From: G965212005 sp965212005
Lineage (GTDB): Bacteria > Pseudomonadota > Gammaproteobacteria > Porifericomitales > Porifericomitaceae
Direction of reading: 5' to 3'
Assembly (NCBI GenBank): GCA_965212005.1
Contig: OZ243038.1
Coordinates: 558,001 to 622,000, forward strand
Length of the DNA stretch: 64,000 nt
Shown here: piece by piece, positions 8,434 through 17,384 of the stretch
Position numbering within the stretch: the stretch's first letter is position 1
Layout of the letters: every line of letters starts with the position of its first letter
The notes under the pieces: model-generated
Told to the model about the DNA's origin: nothing
The model's database searches: none
Seen by the model: the letters and a program-made list of their open reading frames with translations, nothing else
Made by a program: the position numbers and the translations under genes

Positions 8434-9501
8434 TTAGCCATCGCCAACGTCCTGTACCGGTAGCAACAGTGAAAAGGAAGTTTCCCGATCGCGCCGCTCA
8501 TAACGAATCAAGCCACCATGGGCGCGGGCCAGAGACTGGGCAATGCTCAGGCCCAGGCCGGTGCCGTCCGGACGTCCTTTGATCATCGGATAAAAGGCGG
8601 TCTGCTCCATTTCCGCAGACAGCCCGGGACCGCTGTCCAACACCTCCGCCCGCACTGCAATACGGTGCCTGCGGGCACCGATCATGCACTGGCGCTCAAC
8701 CCGGCTGCGCAACCGAATCCGCCCCTGGCCCCCGACCGCCTGCAGGGCGTTGCGCAGCAGGTTCAGCATCACTTGCACCAATTGTCCGCGATCAGCCCAC
8801 AACTCCGGCAAACTGGGATCATATTCGCGGCGCAACTCCACCGCCGCCGGACGTTCCGCTTCGATCAAGCCGCATACGTGCTCAAGCAACTCGTGGATAT
8901 TGAAGCGCTGCCGTTGCGGGCTGCGCTCCCCGGCCAGCATGCGATCTACCAGGCTGCTCAGGCGATCCACTTCACACAAGATGATCTCCAGGTGCTCCGG
9001 ACTTTCCTGCTCCGGCAGTTCTTTTTGCAGCAACTGGGCGGCCCCGCGGATGCCTCCCAGCGGATTTTTCACTTCATGAGCGACCTGCCGGAAAGACTCG
9101 CGGGTGGCGGCGTACATGGTGTGCATGCCCTGTTCGCGGCTAATGCGCTGATGCCCGCTGCGGTCGTAGCACTCAACCAACAACCGGTCCGGATCCTCCT
9201 GCGGGAAAGGAGTCACGCTGAAGTCCACAATGACCTTGTGTCCGTCGACTCTACCCAATGCAAAATCAAACTCCGCGTAGGGCTGACGCTTTTGCAAGGA
9301 CCGCCACAGCACGCCAGTGAAATGGTCATTGCCGGGCAGCAGGGTATCGGCGACCACTCCTCGGGCCCGATCCTCGCTGATCGAGAACAGGGCCTGGGCG
9401 GCGGGATTGAGCCACTGCAGCCGCAGCCGCCGATCGAACAACAACACGGCCGTACTCAGATACTCCGACCAGGGATCGGCGGAAGAGGCGCTGGGACACA
9501 T
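8434..9501 (-). CDS. glnL: Nitrogen regulation sensor histidine kinase NtrB
   Basis: Cytoplasmic histidine kinase that phosphorylates NtrC under nitrogen limitation. It has an N-terminal PAS domain (LLFDRRLRLQWLNPAAQALF), an H box HEVKNPLGGIRGAAQLL, an N box (LLRNALQAVG) and the ATP-binding GTGLGLSIAQ. There are no membrane segments, which fits NtrB rather than NtrY. Length 355 is usual. Between it and ntrC lie about 110 bases where a short frame can be read but nothing convincing is coded. The 286 bases upstream of its start hold no gene I can support. Confidence 0.95.
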   Translation of the reverse strand: MCPSASSADPWSEYLSTAVLLFDRRLRLQWLNPAAQALFSISEDRARGVVADTLLPGNDHFTGVLWRSLQKRQPYAEFDFALGRVDGHKVIVDFSVTPFPQEDPDRLLVECYDRSGHQRISREQGMHTMYAATRESFRQVAHEVKNPLGGIRGAAQLLQKELPEQESPEHLEIILCEVDRLSSLVDRMLAGERSPQRQRFNIHELLEHVCGLIEAERPAAVELRREYDPSLPELWADRGQLVQVMLNLLRNALQAVGGQGRIRLRSRVERQCMIGARRHRIAVRAEVLDSGPGLSAEMEQTAFYPMIKGRPDGTGLGLSIAQSLARAHGGLIRYERRDRETSFSLLLPVQDVGDG

Positions 9502-9787
9502 TCGGCGGCATTATAAGTCAACGGGGCGAACGGCAGAGACTGCCGGAGGAAACCGCGGCGCAGCGGCGGCCCCCAAGTGCACCGCTGCCAGGCACAGTCC
9601 GGTGCCACTCCTCAACGCGATGCGGGCAGGCTACTCGTTGCCGTAGCACCCGCCGGGCGTGGCGGAGCGCATATCCGCCTGGCAGTCGCCCTGCGCTGAT
9701 AAAGAAGCAGGAAAATACGCACTGCCCGTCACCTGGCGGCGACCCATCCGCCATCGGGCAGCCGGGCTATCCGGCCAGTACCGGGAG

Positions 9788-10399
9788 CTAGCGGCTGCCG
9801 CGCCGGATGCGCAGGGACGTGGGGGGCCGGGGCGGTCGGGAGAGATTGTTGTTCCGTTGCAACAGCGCGGAATAGCGCAACAGCGTGAAACGAACCGATT
9901 CGGAACTGAGCAACTCCTTGCCTTGCGTGTTGACTAAAGATGCGCGCAGCGTATGCAGGCCCCGGTCCACGGCTTCCAGTTGAAATCCCGGACCGCTGCC
10001 GCGCAGGCGCTCCTTACCATCAAGATACAGCACGATCTTGTCATCCGCGCGCAGCGCCGGATTCAGCGCCACGCTCACTATCACCAGGCCGGCATTCTGC
10101 CGGAACGTGCTGTCCGGGGACGGAGCGGTAATCTGGATCGAGTCATATGCCGGGATGGCGGCGGCGCGAGCACCCTGGGAAGCCGGTGCCGTGCGGGCAC
10201 GGGCCGGAGCAGGTTTGTTCTGCTCGGGAGGCGTGGGCAGGGGTTGAATTTCGATCAATTCACTCCCCGGTACCGGGTGGTCCGTCAAGACCACCGTCCC
10301 ATCTGCCTCTACCTTGCGATACACCTCCACCGCCGCCGCGGGCAGCAGCGACTGCGCCAGCAACAGCGATAATGATCCAAGCAGCGCCAACCCTTTCAT
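9788..10399 (-). CDS. DUF4124-domain secreted protein
   Basis: 203 residues with a signal peptide (MKGLALLGSLSLLLAQSLLPAAA, cleavage likely after AAA) followed by a DUF4124 domain: VYRKVEADGTVVLTDHPVPGS. The middle is proline- and alanine-rich. The C-terminal part (LVIVSVALNPALRADDKIVLYLDG) looks like an immunoglobulin-type beta fold. Proteins of this kind often lie next to ntrBC or glnA in gammaproteobacteria, which is known context rather than function. No catalytic motif is visible; a cell-envelope role is all that can be inferred. Confidence 0.8.
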   Translation of the reverse strand: MKGLALLGSLSLLLAQSLLPAAAVEVYRKVEADGTVVLTDHPVPGSELIEIQPLPTPPEQNKPAPARARTAPASQGARAAAIPAYDSIQITAPSPDSTFRQNAGLVIVSVALNPALRADDKIVLYLDGKERLRGSGPGFQLEAVDRGLHTLRASLVNTQGKELLSSESVRFTLLRYSALLQRNNNLSRPPRPPTSLRIRRGSR

Positions 10400-10448
10400 A
10401 CTGGCAAGTATAAACGCTACACCGCAGCGCCGCTAACCATCGGGAAAA

Positions 10449-12812
10449 TTATTGAAATTCGTAGCGCAACCCCAGGCTGAGCAGATGATCCTCCAGCCTG
10501 GAGCCGGTAATGAACTGGTAGTCGCCCCGCATGTAGAAATGCTGCTGCACCTGCCATTCGAAGCCTACGTCCTGCTGGTAATAATGGCGCACGTCCGAAC
10601 GCCCTTCCAGACCAAAGCGGGCCTCGGGCAAATTGGGCGCTACCGCGAAAGTAGAGGAAAAGGTGCGCGAATCCAGCGGATCTTCGCGCAGGTAATGCAT
10701 TCCTATTGAAGGCTGTAATACCCCGCCTCCAGCCTCAATGGCACTGGACAAGTTCAGGCCGGTACTCAATATCCAGGTGTTGGTGCGGCGCTTGTCCACG
10801 TTGAGCCGCAGCACGGAGCCGCGCTCTTGCAAGGCTGACGTGCGCTGATGGTTGTAGTAGACGGCGAGATCCGGCTCAATGACAACGTTGCGCAGATGGA
10901 ACAGCAGCCCTGCGCCGACGCTGCCACCCAACAACCAACTGTCGCTGTCTCCCTCGGCAAACTGAATCTCGTTTCCGATCCGTATGCGCCGGCTCTGCTC
11001 GTAGTCAATATATCCCACGTTCAGCAACGCGTTCAGGTATCCCCGGTGCGAAGGATGGAGCCACGAGGCATAGATGCCGCCAAGGTAATGATAGGCTTCA
11101 TTCTCCCCGGCGCCGGCATCGAAGTCTGCATCCAGTTTCCCTACACCGCCCAGCACACCCACCCAGGCACGATCCCTCAGGCGATGATCCAGTCCGGCGT
11201 ACCAGGTGTACTGATTCTGATCATAGCCCTGGTAAAGGCCGTCGCGGCTACGATCCCTATGGCCTACATACACCTGTGACCAGGGGCCGCCGCGGGAGCG
11301 CGCTTTGCTATCCAGCAAATCCGAGCTAAGGCCCAGTAGTTTCACCAGTTCCCCACCTTGGCTGACTTGACTGACGGTGCCGCCGGAACCGGTCGGGGTG
11401 GCCGCGGCAACCTGCGCCAGGGGCGGGGTAGCAGCTGCCAGCAAAGAATTCACGCTGCGCCGTACCGTGCTTGCCGGACCCGGGCGCGCAGTGGCGGGAC
11501 GCCCGGAGACTGCCAGGCGCAACGCACTGAGCCGCCGGCCCATCACCCAGCTGGCAGACAGGCCCAGCAGCGGTCCGGAGTCAATGACCGCCTGGTTCGC
11601 CGTCGGGGCCACTTGATCCAGCGCCGACACCAGGTCCTGCGCCGAAGGCAGTGCGGCAAATGCAGTGGCGATACGTATCAGCGCAGCCTCCTCGCCTTCA
11701 GCAAATGCAAACCCGGACATGTCGCCCTCGGTCAGCCCAAGAAACGCCCTGGCCAACTGCCGTTCATTATCATTCATGACCGGCAGTGAAGTTTCCGTAA
11801 CCGGCGGGCGCTCCAACATCGGATCAATCACTTCAGGCATCGGTACCACTACCCCCGGCGGTGGGGGCGGAGGCGTAGTTCCCGGCGGCGGAGGCTCAGG
11901 AGCAGGCGGAAGCACGGGCACGACAGTCGGCTCTTCCGTGCCAAGCTGAAAATCATCGGACATGCCGGCCGCCGCGCGAAAACCAGCCATCCTCACCTGT
12001 ATGCCGAACAGTTGTCCGGATAGCGGTCCCGAGCTGCCTCCCACGCGCAGTAGTCCCTCATCATAGCCCACACCGGCCGCTCCCCACGCACCGAGCATAT
12101 TCCTGCGGTGACCGGGACTGCGTGCCCATTGCTCTATAAAGCCCTGCTCCACGTAGCCACCGTCCCCGCCCAGTTGGCAGACACTGTGAGAAACTCCATC
12201 CCGCGTCGTAAACCCCGAGGTAGAACTGCTACAGTCTCCAATACCTGTCAGCAGGTCCTCAACTGCAGACCGGATAAAGCCTTCAGCGGCTTCAATTAAC
12301 TCCGGGGTAGTGAGCGTGCCGGAGTTTTGCCGGAGCAAATCTTCCCGGATAATGGAGCGCACCTCATCCTCGCTGAATACCCGGTCCCGACTGCGTCGGG
12401 CACCAAATGCCATGTTCTCCCCGTATCCGACCGACCCGCTTTGCCCCTCCAGGTAGTTGGGCGCCCCGGTCATCGGGTTGCCGGACGTATCCTGGCCCCG
12501 GACGCGCTGACCCAGATTTCTGCCATCGCAAGAACTGTGTGCGCCGCCTCCGCCCGAATAGCCGCAAGTCTGCGCTTTGTCCTCCACGTGCAGCTGTATG
12601 ATCTCATCGAGCACCTGATCACGCGTCAAGGCCATCCGCTCGGCGGCGCTGCGTCCGTTTTCCATACGCCAATCGTTCAGTCCCTGGAAAAGTTCGTCAC
12701 GGATATCATCGTAGAGGACCTGCCCCAGGGCGGCCTGGCCGGCAAACAGATTCACCAGGCACAGCAAAACTGCCCCAAAGAAAGCATATGTTTTTGTGCT
12801 ACCCAACCCCAA
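10449..12812 (-). CDS. CAP/SCP-domain autotransporter
   Basis: Predicted surface protein of 787 residues: signal peptide (TKTYAFFGAVLLCLVNLF, ending AALG), a CAP (cysteine-rich secretory/SCP) domain with GYGENMAFG near residue 130 and QWARSPGHRRNML near 232, a proline-rich linker at about 295-322, and a C-terminal autotransporter beta-barrel from about residue 507. The barrel ends YEFQ, one residue past the usual terminal aromatic. The start is taken as TTG at 12812, 12 bases after AGGAGG (12825-12830); it directly precedes a good signal peptide. The open frame upstream (to 12959) runs into the probable promoter. CAP proteins include proteases, lipid binders and virulence factors; the activity here is unknown. 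Confidence 0.8.
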   Translation of the reverse strand: MGLGSTKTYAFFGAVLLCLVNLFAGQAALGQVLYDDIRDELFQGLNDWRMENGRSAAERMALTRDQVLDEIIQLHVEDKAQTCGYSGGGGAHSSCDGRNLGQRVRGQDTSGNPMTGAPNYLEGQSGSVGYGENMAFGARRSRDRVFSEDEVRSIIREDLLRQNSGTLTTPELIEAAEGFIRSAVEDLLTGIGDCSSSTSGFTTRDGVSHSVCQLGGDGGYVEQGFIEQWARSPGHRRNMLGAWGAAGVGYDEGLLRVGGSSGPLSGQLFGIQVRMAGFRAAAGMSDDFQLGTEEPTVVPVLPPAPEPPPPGTTPPPPPPGVVVPMPEVIDPMLERPPVTETSLPVMNDNERQLARAFLGLTEGDMSGFAFAEGEEAALIRIATAFAALPSAQDLVSALDQVAPTANQAVIDSGPLLGLSASWVMGRRLSALRLAVSGRPATARPGPASTVRRSVNSLLAAATPPLAQVAAATPTGSGGTVSQVSQGGELVKLLGLSSDLLDSKARSRGGPWSQVYVGHRDRSRDGLYQGYDQNQYTWYAGLDHRLRDRAWVGVLGGVGKLDADFDAGAGENEAYHYLGGIYASWLHPSHRGYLNALLNVGYIDYEQSRRIRIGNEIQFAEGDSDSWLLGGSVGAGLLFHLRNVVIEPDLAVYYNHQRTSALQERGSVLRLNVDKRRTNTWILSTGLNLSSAIEAGGGVLQPSIGMHYLREDPLDSRTFSSTFAVAPNLPEARFGLEGRSDVRHYYQQDVGFEWQVQQHFYMRGDYQFITGSRLEDHLLSLGLRYEFQ

Positions 12813-12942
12813 CAGCTCGATTGCCCTCCTACGGAATATACCGACGGCGATGCTCTGCGAGCTGCGGGCTGAACCCGAAATTCCCCTTGATCTGCAACCG
12901 GTTCCATCCGGTCCAGAGGCAGTTGATAACATTTGAGATAAG

Positions 12943-12970
12943 ATTATCACAAGAATCAATTAAAAAACAA
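12943..12970 (-). promoter_or_regulatory. Candidate sigma-70 promoter of the CAP autotransporter
   Basis: An unusually AT-rich patch in a GC-rich region. Read on the minus strand it has TTGTTT (12965-12970), a 16-base spacer and GATAAT (12943-12948), giving a leader of about 120 bases before the TTG start. A perfect 10-base palindrome GATAATTATC (12971-12980) abuts the -35, and TGATAA/TTATCA arms flank the -10 side; either could be an operator. Confidence 0.45.
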
Positions 12971-13008
12971 GATAATTATCCTGACAACGCACCGGGAACG
13001 ACGATCGG

Positions 13009-13037
13009 AAAAAGCCGGCGGCGCTCCGGTCGCCGGC
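13009..13037 (-). terminator. Rho-independent terminator after the DegT-type gene
   Basis: On the minus strand GCCGGCG pairs with CGCCGGC around a 10-base loop and is followed directly by five T. It sits about 200 bases past the stop of the aminotransferase-like gene and before the CAP autotransporter promoter, so it would insulate the two. Confidence 0.65.
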
Positions 13038-13237
13038 CTCGATCCAGGCCCGGCTATTATCCCAAGCTACGGATAAAATGCTTTTATTTCAATTTCTTAT
13101 GATGGATTTACGAGGCGGAACGGAGCTGCTGCCATGATCACGGCCCGGGCCAGGCCCGGTGTGCGGCGACCCGGCACCGTATTATTTCCAACGAGGTATG
13201 CGGCGCTGAGGCGCCCCGACACTCTCGGAACCGTCAG

Positions 13238-14530
13238 TCAGGCGCCATCCCGCGTCTGAGTCGCCGAGTGGAGGGCGGCAGCGAGTTGTTTCAGTTCGCG
13301 CTCGGACCAGTCCAGGGCCAGCGGCAGATAGACGATATGCTCTATCATCGCGTGCGCATCGGCGACCTCTGCGACCGCGTCGCCCTGCCCGGCGGGCAAG
13401 TAACGGTCCGCCGTGCCCAGCTGCATGCGTCCTCTTTGCGCGTCAAAGCCACGCCGGCGCAAAGCCCGGCAGACTGCGTCCGGCTCCTGCACGAGCACCG
13501 GCCATAACCAGTAGGAGTGGCGCCGACACGCTCTGCCCGGCAAGCGTGCACCGGGACAGGCCGCCAGCATCTGCGCCAGGTCCGCGCCCAATTTTCTGCG
13601 CCGGGCCATAGTAGAGGCATCGTAATGTGTCAGCCGGCGATGCAGCAGGGCGAGTTGCGCCAGCGCCGGGCGCCGGCGGATGTACGCCTGTAGTTGCGAG
13701 CCCGGCATGCCGCGCGTCAAAGAGAGCATAAATGCCTCAAGGTCCATGCCGGTCGCTTCCGCCAAGCGCAGAAAAATGCCGAAAATCCGCGGCACACCCA
13801 GTATAAAGAAGGCACTGCAGCGCAGGATACGCCGTAAAAACTGGGCGCCACTGACGCAGGGATATTCTACCTGCAGTGCCCGCATCGACGCCGCCACCGA
13901 CGATCGGGACAGTCCCCATATCGAACCACCCAGGGCCGTTGCCGTCTTGAGGATGCCGAAACTGAAGGCAACGGCATCGGCCTTGGCTGAGCCCCGGTAT
14001 TCATTCCCTGCATAGGCTTGCGCACAATCCTCCAAAAAAAAAATATCATCGTTCCCCATTTCCGCACCGGCTTGACGCACGACCGCAACCAGTTCGTCTA
14101 TCGGCACAATGGCGCCGAAAATATGGGCTACGATCACAAGCCGGGTGCGGCGGGTAACGGCGGCTCGCAACTGCTCCGGGCAGGGCACCAGTGTGTCAGA
14201 GTCGATATCGACCACGACCGGCACCAGTTCGTGCAACAGGCAAATTTCCACCATGTGCCGGATGGTCACCGCAGAGAAAAGCACTTCGGAGCCCGGCGGC
14301 AATTTCAACGCCGTCAACAGCAGATCCAATCCGGAACGCACACTGCTGGTCAGCATCACTTCCCAGTGCGCCTCCCCCGGCATGGTGTCCAGCCACTGCC
14401 GGCGGATTTTTTGCTCCAGCACCGTGCGCCGGCGCTCACGCCCCCCCAAACAGGCGGCAGCGGCAAAAGCCAGATCAGAGAGGGAGACGTCCAGACGCTT
14501 GCATGGATATACAACCCAGGGAATAGACAT
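13238..14530 (-). CDS. DegT/DnrJ/EryC1/StrS-type aminotransferase
   Basis: PLP-dependent sugar aminotransferase family, as used for amino sugars of surface polysaccharides. Visible: TSSVRSGLDLLLTAL for phosphate binding, FFLEDCAQAYAG with D168 to hold the PLP ring nitrogen, and FSFGILKTATALGG with the Schiff-base lysine at about K195. A hydrophobic stretch (AFFILGVPRIFGIFLRL) in the middle is unusual for soluble members and suggests membrane association or a lipid-linked substrate. It stands alone, with no other sugar genes around it, so its substrate cannot be inferred. ATG at 14530; 430 residues. The 276 bases upstream hold nothing I can identify. Confidence 0.82.
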   Translation of the reverse strand: MSIPWVVYPCKRLDVSLSDLAFAAAACLGGRERRRTVLEQKIRRQWLDTMPGEAHWEVMLTSSVRSGLDLLLTALKLPPGSEVLFSAVTIRHMVEICLLHELVPVVVDIDSDTLVPCPEQLRAAVTRRTRLVIVAHIFGAIVPIDELVAVVRQAGAEMGNDDIFFLEDCAQAYAGNEYRGSAKADAVAFSFGILKTATALGGSIWGLSRSSVAASMRALQVEYPCVSGAQFLRRILRCSAFFILGVPRIFGIFLRLAEATGMDLEAFMLSLTRGMPGSQLQAYIRRRPALAQLALLHRRLTHYDASTMARRRKLGADLAQMLAACPGARLPGRACRRHSYWLWPVLVQEPDAVCRALRRRGFDAQRGRMQLGTADRYLPAGQGDAVAEVADAHAMIEHIVYLPLALDWSERELKQLAAALHSATQTRDGA

Positions 14531-14806
14531 GGAAATCAGCCGGCGGCAGGGAGGGAAGTCATCTGTATCAAGCCCCGCGATTGTAACGCGACCGCCGCTT
14601 CGTTTCTATATTGTATCTTCTCCTCCCGCGGCCCGGAGCTTTCCGTCGGCGAAGCGCGCAGACCTCCGCCCTTGCTCCAGCGCATTGAGCGCATGGCTCA
14701 CCTTGAATAAAAAATCGATCCTATGCGCCGATGTAGGCAAAGACGTCACCTTCAGGCACGGCGCCGGCAGTCTGCAGATCGTGGAGCTACTCATGGGAGC
14801 GCGTAA

Positions 14807-14938
14807 CGAGCTTCGGCAATGGACAGGCTTCAGGCATCGCAGCGGCGTAACGCGATCCACGAGTCCGAGTTGGGCTCGCAGTACACGGGTCCATTTGGTG
14901 AATTTCCTGCCGGATGCAATGTTATTATGAAGCTCTGA
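14807..14938 (+). pseudogene. IS3-family transposase (OrfB) fragment
   Basis: A short frame reads AMDRLQASQRRNAIHESELGSQYTG in consecutive pieces and continues PFGEFPAG. This matches the known IS3-family integrase core, where a run of ...QRR... is followed by HSDxGSQYTS. Only about 40 codons survive, bounded by stop codons on both sides, and the first aspartate of HSD is replaced by glutamate. No inverted repeats or second half were found, so this is a dead scrap in the accessory region. Confidence 0.5.
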
Positions 14939-15080
14939 TGCTGAGAAATACTAACGCCGGCACAACGAAGGTCTGCCCTGGACTGTTCCGGTAGAGGCAT
15001 GGGCGGGAACGGAACAACGAATACCGCTCCTGGCAACGGCGCCGATAATACTATGCGCCTTTTGCAGCGAGACTGAAGCC

Positions 15081-15725
15081 CTGACCCCGAACGGGTTCAT
15101 CAACGCGCTGCGCGCGCTGCGTTTCCAGGACACGTTCAACCCCTACTCAGACCGTTGCACGGTTCATGACTGCGGCGACGCGCCGCGGCGGCGGCGCCAT
15201 TTGCTGCGATCCATCCTGGTGGCGGCGACTGAATCGGACCTCGACGCCCTGTGGATTGGGCGTGATCTCGGGTATCAGGGAGGCAGACGAACGGGGCTTG
15301 CCTTGACGGATGACGTGCATCTCTACGAGCATGCCAAACGCTGGAAGGTCCCGATCCAGGCCGCAACAACAGGAGAGGCTGTGACGGAACGCACCGCGAC
15401 CGCTGTATGGGGCGTACTGAAGCAAGTGGAGGCCGGCGTTTTTCTTTGGAACGTTTTTCCCTTGCATCCTCACGAGCCTGGCGCCCCGTTCACCAATCGC
15501 GCGCACAATTCCAGGGAGCGGCAGGCAGGGGAGGAGTTGCTCTGCGAACTCATACGGATGCTCAGACCGGACAGGCTCGTGCCCATCGGTGGCGACGCCG
15601 CCCGCACGGCACGCCGCCTGTGCGGGCGCCGGGCAGTGTGCCGGATTCGTCATCCCAGCCACGGAGGCCAACGGGAGTTTGTCCGGCAAATATGCGAACT
15701 ATATGATTTGCCTCCTCGCGCTTGA
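15081..15725 (+). CDS. Uracil-DNA-glycosylase-superfamily protein, start codon unclear
   Basis: The protein reads LTPNGFINALRALRF, NPYSDRCTVHD, then LWIGRDLGYQGGRRTGLALTDD, FLWNVFPLHPHEPG and a C-terminal RHPSHGGQ. I recall this as a group of about 220-residue proteins annotated as uracil-DNA glycosylase. The match begins by 15081, but the frame back to its stop at 14952 has no ATG, GTG or TTG; the first TTG is at 15201, which would remove about 40 conserved residues. Either a CTG start (15081) is used, or the 5' end was damaged, perhaps by the neighbouring IS3 insertion. An ATG at 15053 lies in another frame and would need a frameshift. Confidence 0.6.
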   Translation: MTPNGFINALRALRFQDTFNPYSDRCTVHDCGDAPRRRRHLLRSILVAATESDLDALWIGRDLGYQGGRRTGLALTDDVHLYEHAKRWKVPIQAATTGEAVTERTATAVWGVLKQVEAGVFLWNVFPLHPHEPGAPFTNRAHNSRERQAGEELLCELIRMLRPDRLVPIGGDAARTARRLCGRRAVCRIRHPSHGGQREFVRQICELYDLPPRA

Positions 15726-15991
15726 GGCTTCCGGCACGCGGCTCATGCTTCCGTACGATATAACGGCCGGCACCCATCCAACGACGCCGGGGCGCGGGCT
15801 GGGAATCCAGGCCAACGCTCCCGCCTGACAATGCGCGCCCGGCAACTGGCCGGAGTCTTTCGTATCCGCGACGAACCATGTTTCTTCGACTGCGCGAGTT
15901 CCTCACCTGGTCCCGGCACTGTCAAAAAATACGGCGCCGGCGCGAGTCCGTTGCCCGATCATCCGGCGTCGTAATTGTGTAATCATGGCGG

Positions 15992-16004
15992 CAATGTTAC
16001 ATTG
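15992..16004. promoter_or_regulatory. Palindrome before the RND adaptor gene
   Basis: CAATGT-T-ACATTG, a perfect 6+1+6 inverted repeat, 15 bases before the likely adaptor start. RND pump operons are usually controlled by TetR- or MarR-type repressors binding such sites, but no regulator gene is adjacent, so the role is inferred only. Confidence 0.3.
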
Positions 16005-16019
16005 AAACAATCCTCGTTC

Positions 16020-17246
16020 ATGCAGAATGCCATGCCTCTAAAAAGATACCTGCTGTCTATATTCGCCGCATTGCTGCTGGCCATCGTTATCAGCGCATGG
16101 ATCGTATTGACTGCACCACAGGAGGTGCTCGTGCGCAAAGAAGCGCCGGCCGTGCACGTGCTAACCACGATAGTCAGTCAACAAGACATGCAGCCGCTTA
16201 TCCTCCTCAAGGGTCAGTTCAAACCGGCCCAGCGCGCCTGGCTGCGTTTCGAGATCAGCGGACCGGTGATCGAGCGCCTGGCAGAGCCTGGGCAGAGCGT
16301 GCAGGACGGCGACCTGCTGCTGCGCATTAAGGAAGGAGATCTGCGGGACACCCTGGCCCAGACCCAGGCGGAGCTCAAGGCAGAGCAGTCGGCGGTGCGG
16401 CGTGATCAGCAACTGCATAAATTGCTCGGGCAGCAGGAAAGCCTGGCCCAGCAGGAAGTGGAACGCCTCAAGCAACTGCAACAGGACGCACTGGCTTCCA
16501 CCTCCAATTACGAGCAGGCACAGCGAGACCTGCTGCAGTTGCAGATCGAGCAGGAACGGCTGGCACACGGCGTGCGCACGACTGCATCCCGGCTTGCCAT
16601 GTTGCAGAGTAAACGAGATCAGGCGGAACGCAATTGGCAGCGCAGCCGTTTGCTGGCACCTTTCCCCGGCGTCATCAACCAGGTAACGGTCGAGGTTGGG
16701 GACTACGCGAACCCGAGCATGAACGCAGTGGAACTGGTGAACATAGATGAACTGGACCTGCACCTGAACGTGCCGGGCAGCATCGCGGTGGAATTGCAGC
16801 GGGGGCACAAGGTCGATCTGCAGGCAGACGGCGGGCGCCACGTCGGGCGGGTAGTTGCAATCGAATCGTCTCCGGACCGGCACACGCACACGCACGCCCT
16901 GCGCATCCGGGTGACGGCCAACCAGGCACTGTATCCCGGGCAAATCGCGGAAGCACTGTTGCCGGGGCGTATGCTGCATTCAGTCGCCGTCACCCCCGCT
17001 ACTGCGGTACTGCGCGAGGAAGGAGGCAGTTACGTGTTCCGCATCATGGAAAACCTCAGCCTGCGGCAACTGCCGGTCCGTATTCTGTGGCAGCAGGACG
17101 GGCTGACGGCCCTGGAAGGCATCAAGCCCGGCGTTCGCATAGTCGCCGACAATGTATCGGATCTGTCGAGCAGTCAGACCGTGATCCCGACTCCCGCACA
17201 GGGCCTGGTCCAGTCGCCCCGGGAGCCACTGCCGAAACGGAGTTAG
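16020..17246 (+). CDS. RND efflux periplasmic adaptor (membrane fusion protein)
   Basis: Adaptor linking an inner-membrane RND pump to an outer-membrane channel. N-terminal membrane anchor (YLLSIFAALLLAIVISAWIVL), a lipoyl-like half (ISGPVIERLAEPGQSVQDGDLLLRI), a long coiled-coil hairpin rich in Q, E and L (about residues 100-190), a second lipoyl half (LLAPFPGVINQV) and the beta-barrel region. ATG at 16020 is chosen over ATG at 16032; neither has a clear ribosome site, and a TTG lies upstream at 15975. The pump gene follows after 138 bases. No outer-membrane TolC partner is in the window. Confidence 0.9.
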   Translation: MQNAMPLKRYLLSIFAALLLAIVISAWIVLTAPQEVLVRKEAPAVHVLTTIVSQQDMQPLILLKGQFKPAQRAWLRFEISGPVIERLAEPGQSVQDGDLLLRIKEGDLRDTLAQTQAELKAEQSAVRRDQQLHKLLGQQESLAQQEVERLKQLQQDALASTSNYEQAQRDLLQLQIEQERLAHGVRTTASRLAMLQSKRDQAERNWQRSRLLAPFPGVINQVTVEVGDYANPSMNAVELVNIDELDLHLNVPGSIAVELQRGHKVDLQADGGRHVGRVVAIESSPDRHTHTHALRIRVTANQALYPGQIAEALLPGRMLHSVAVTPATAVLREEGGSYVFRIMENLSLRQLPVRILWQQDGLTALEGIKPGVRIVADNVSDLSSSQTVIPTPAQGLVQSPREPLPKRS

Positions 17247-17384
17247 TCTGCATCCGTCTCCGCAGCACGCACCCGCTAATCGAACGCCTGGCGCAATTCA
17301 TCAACGCTCAGCCTGCCCATCGGCGTCCAGTCCGGGCGCGTCTGCGCCGATCCATTCCCCACAATTAACTGACGGTATCCAACC

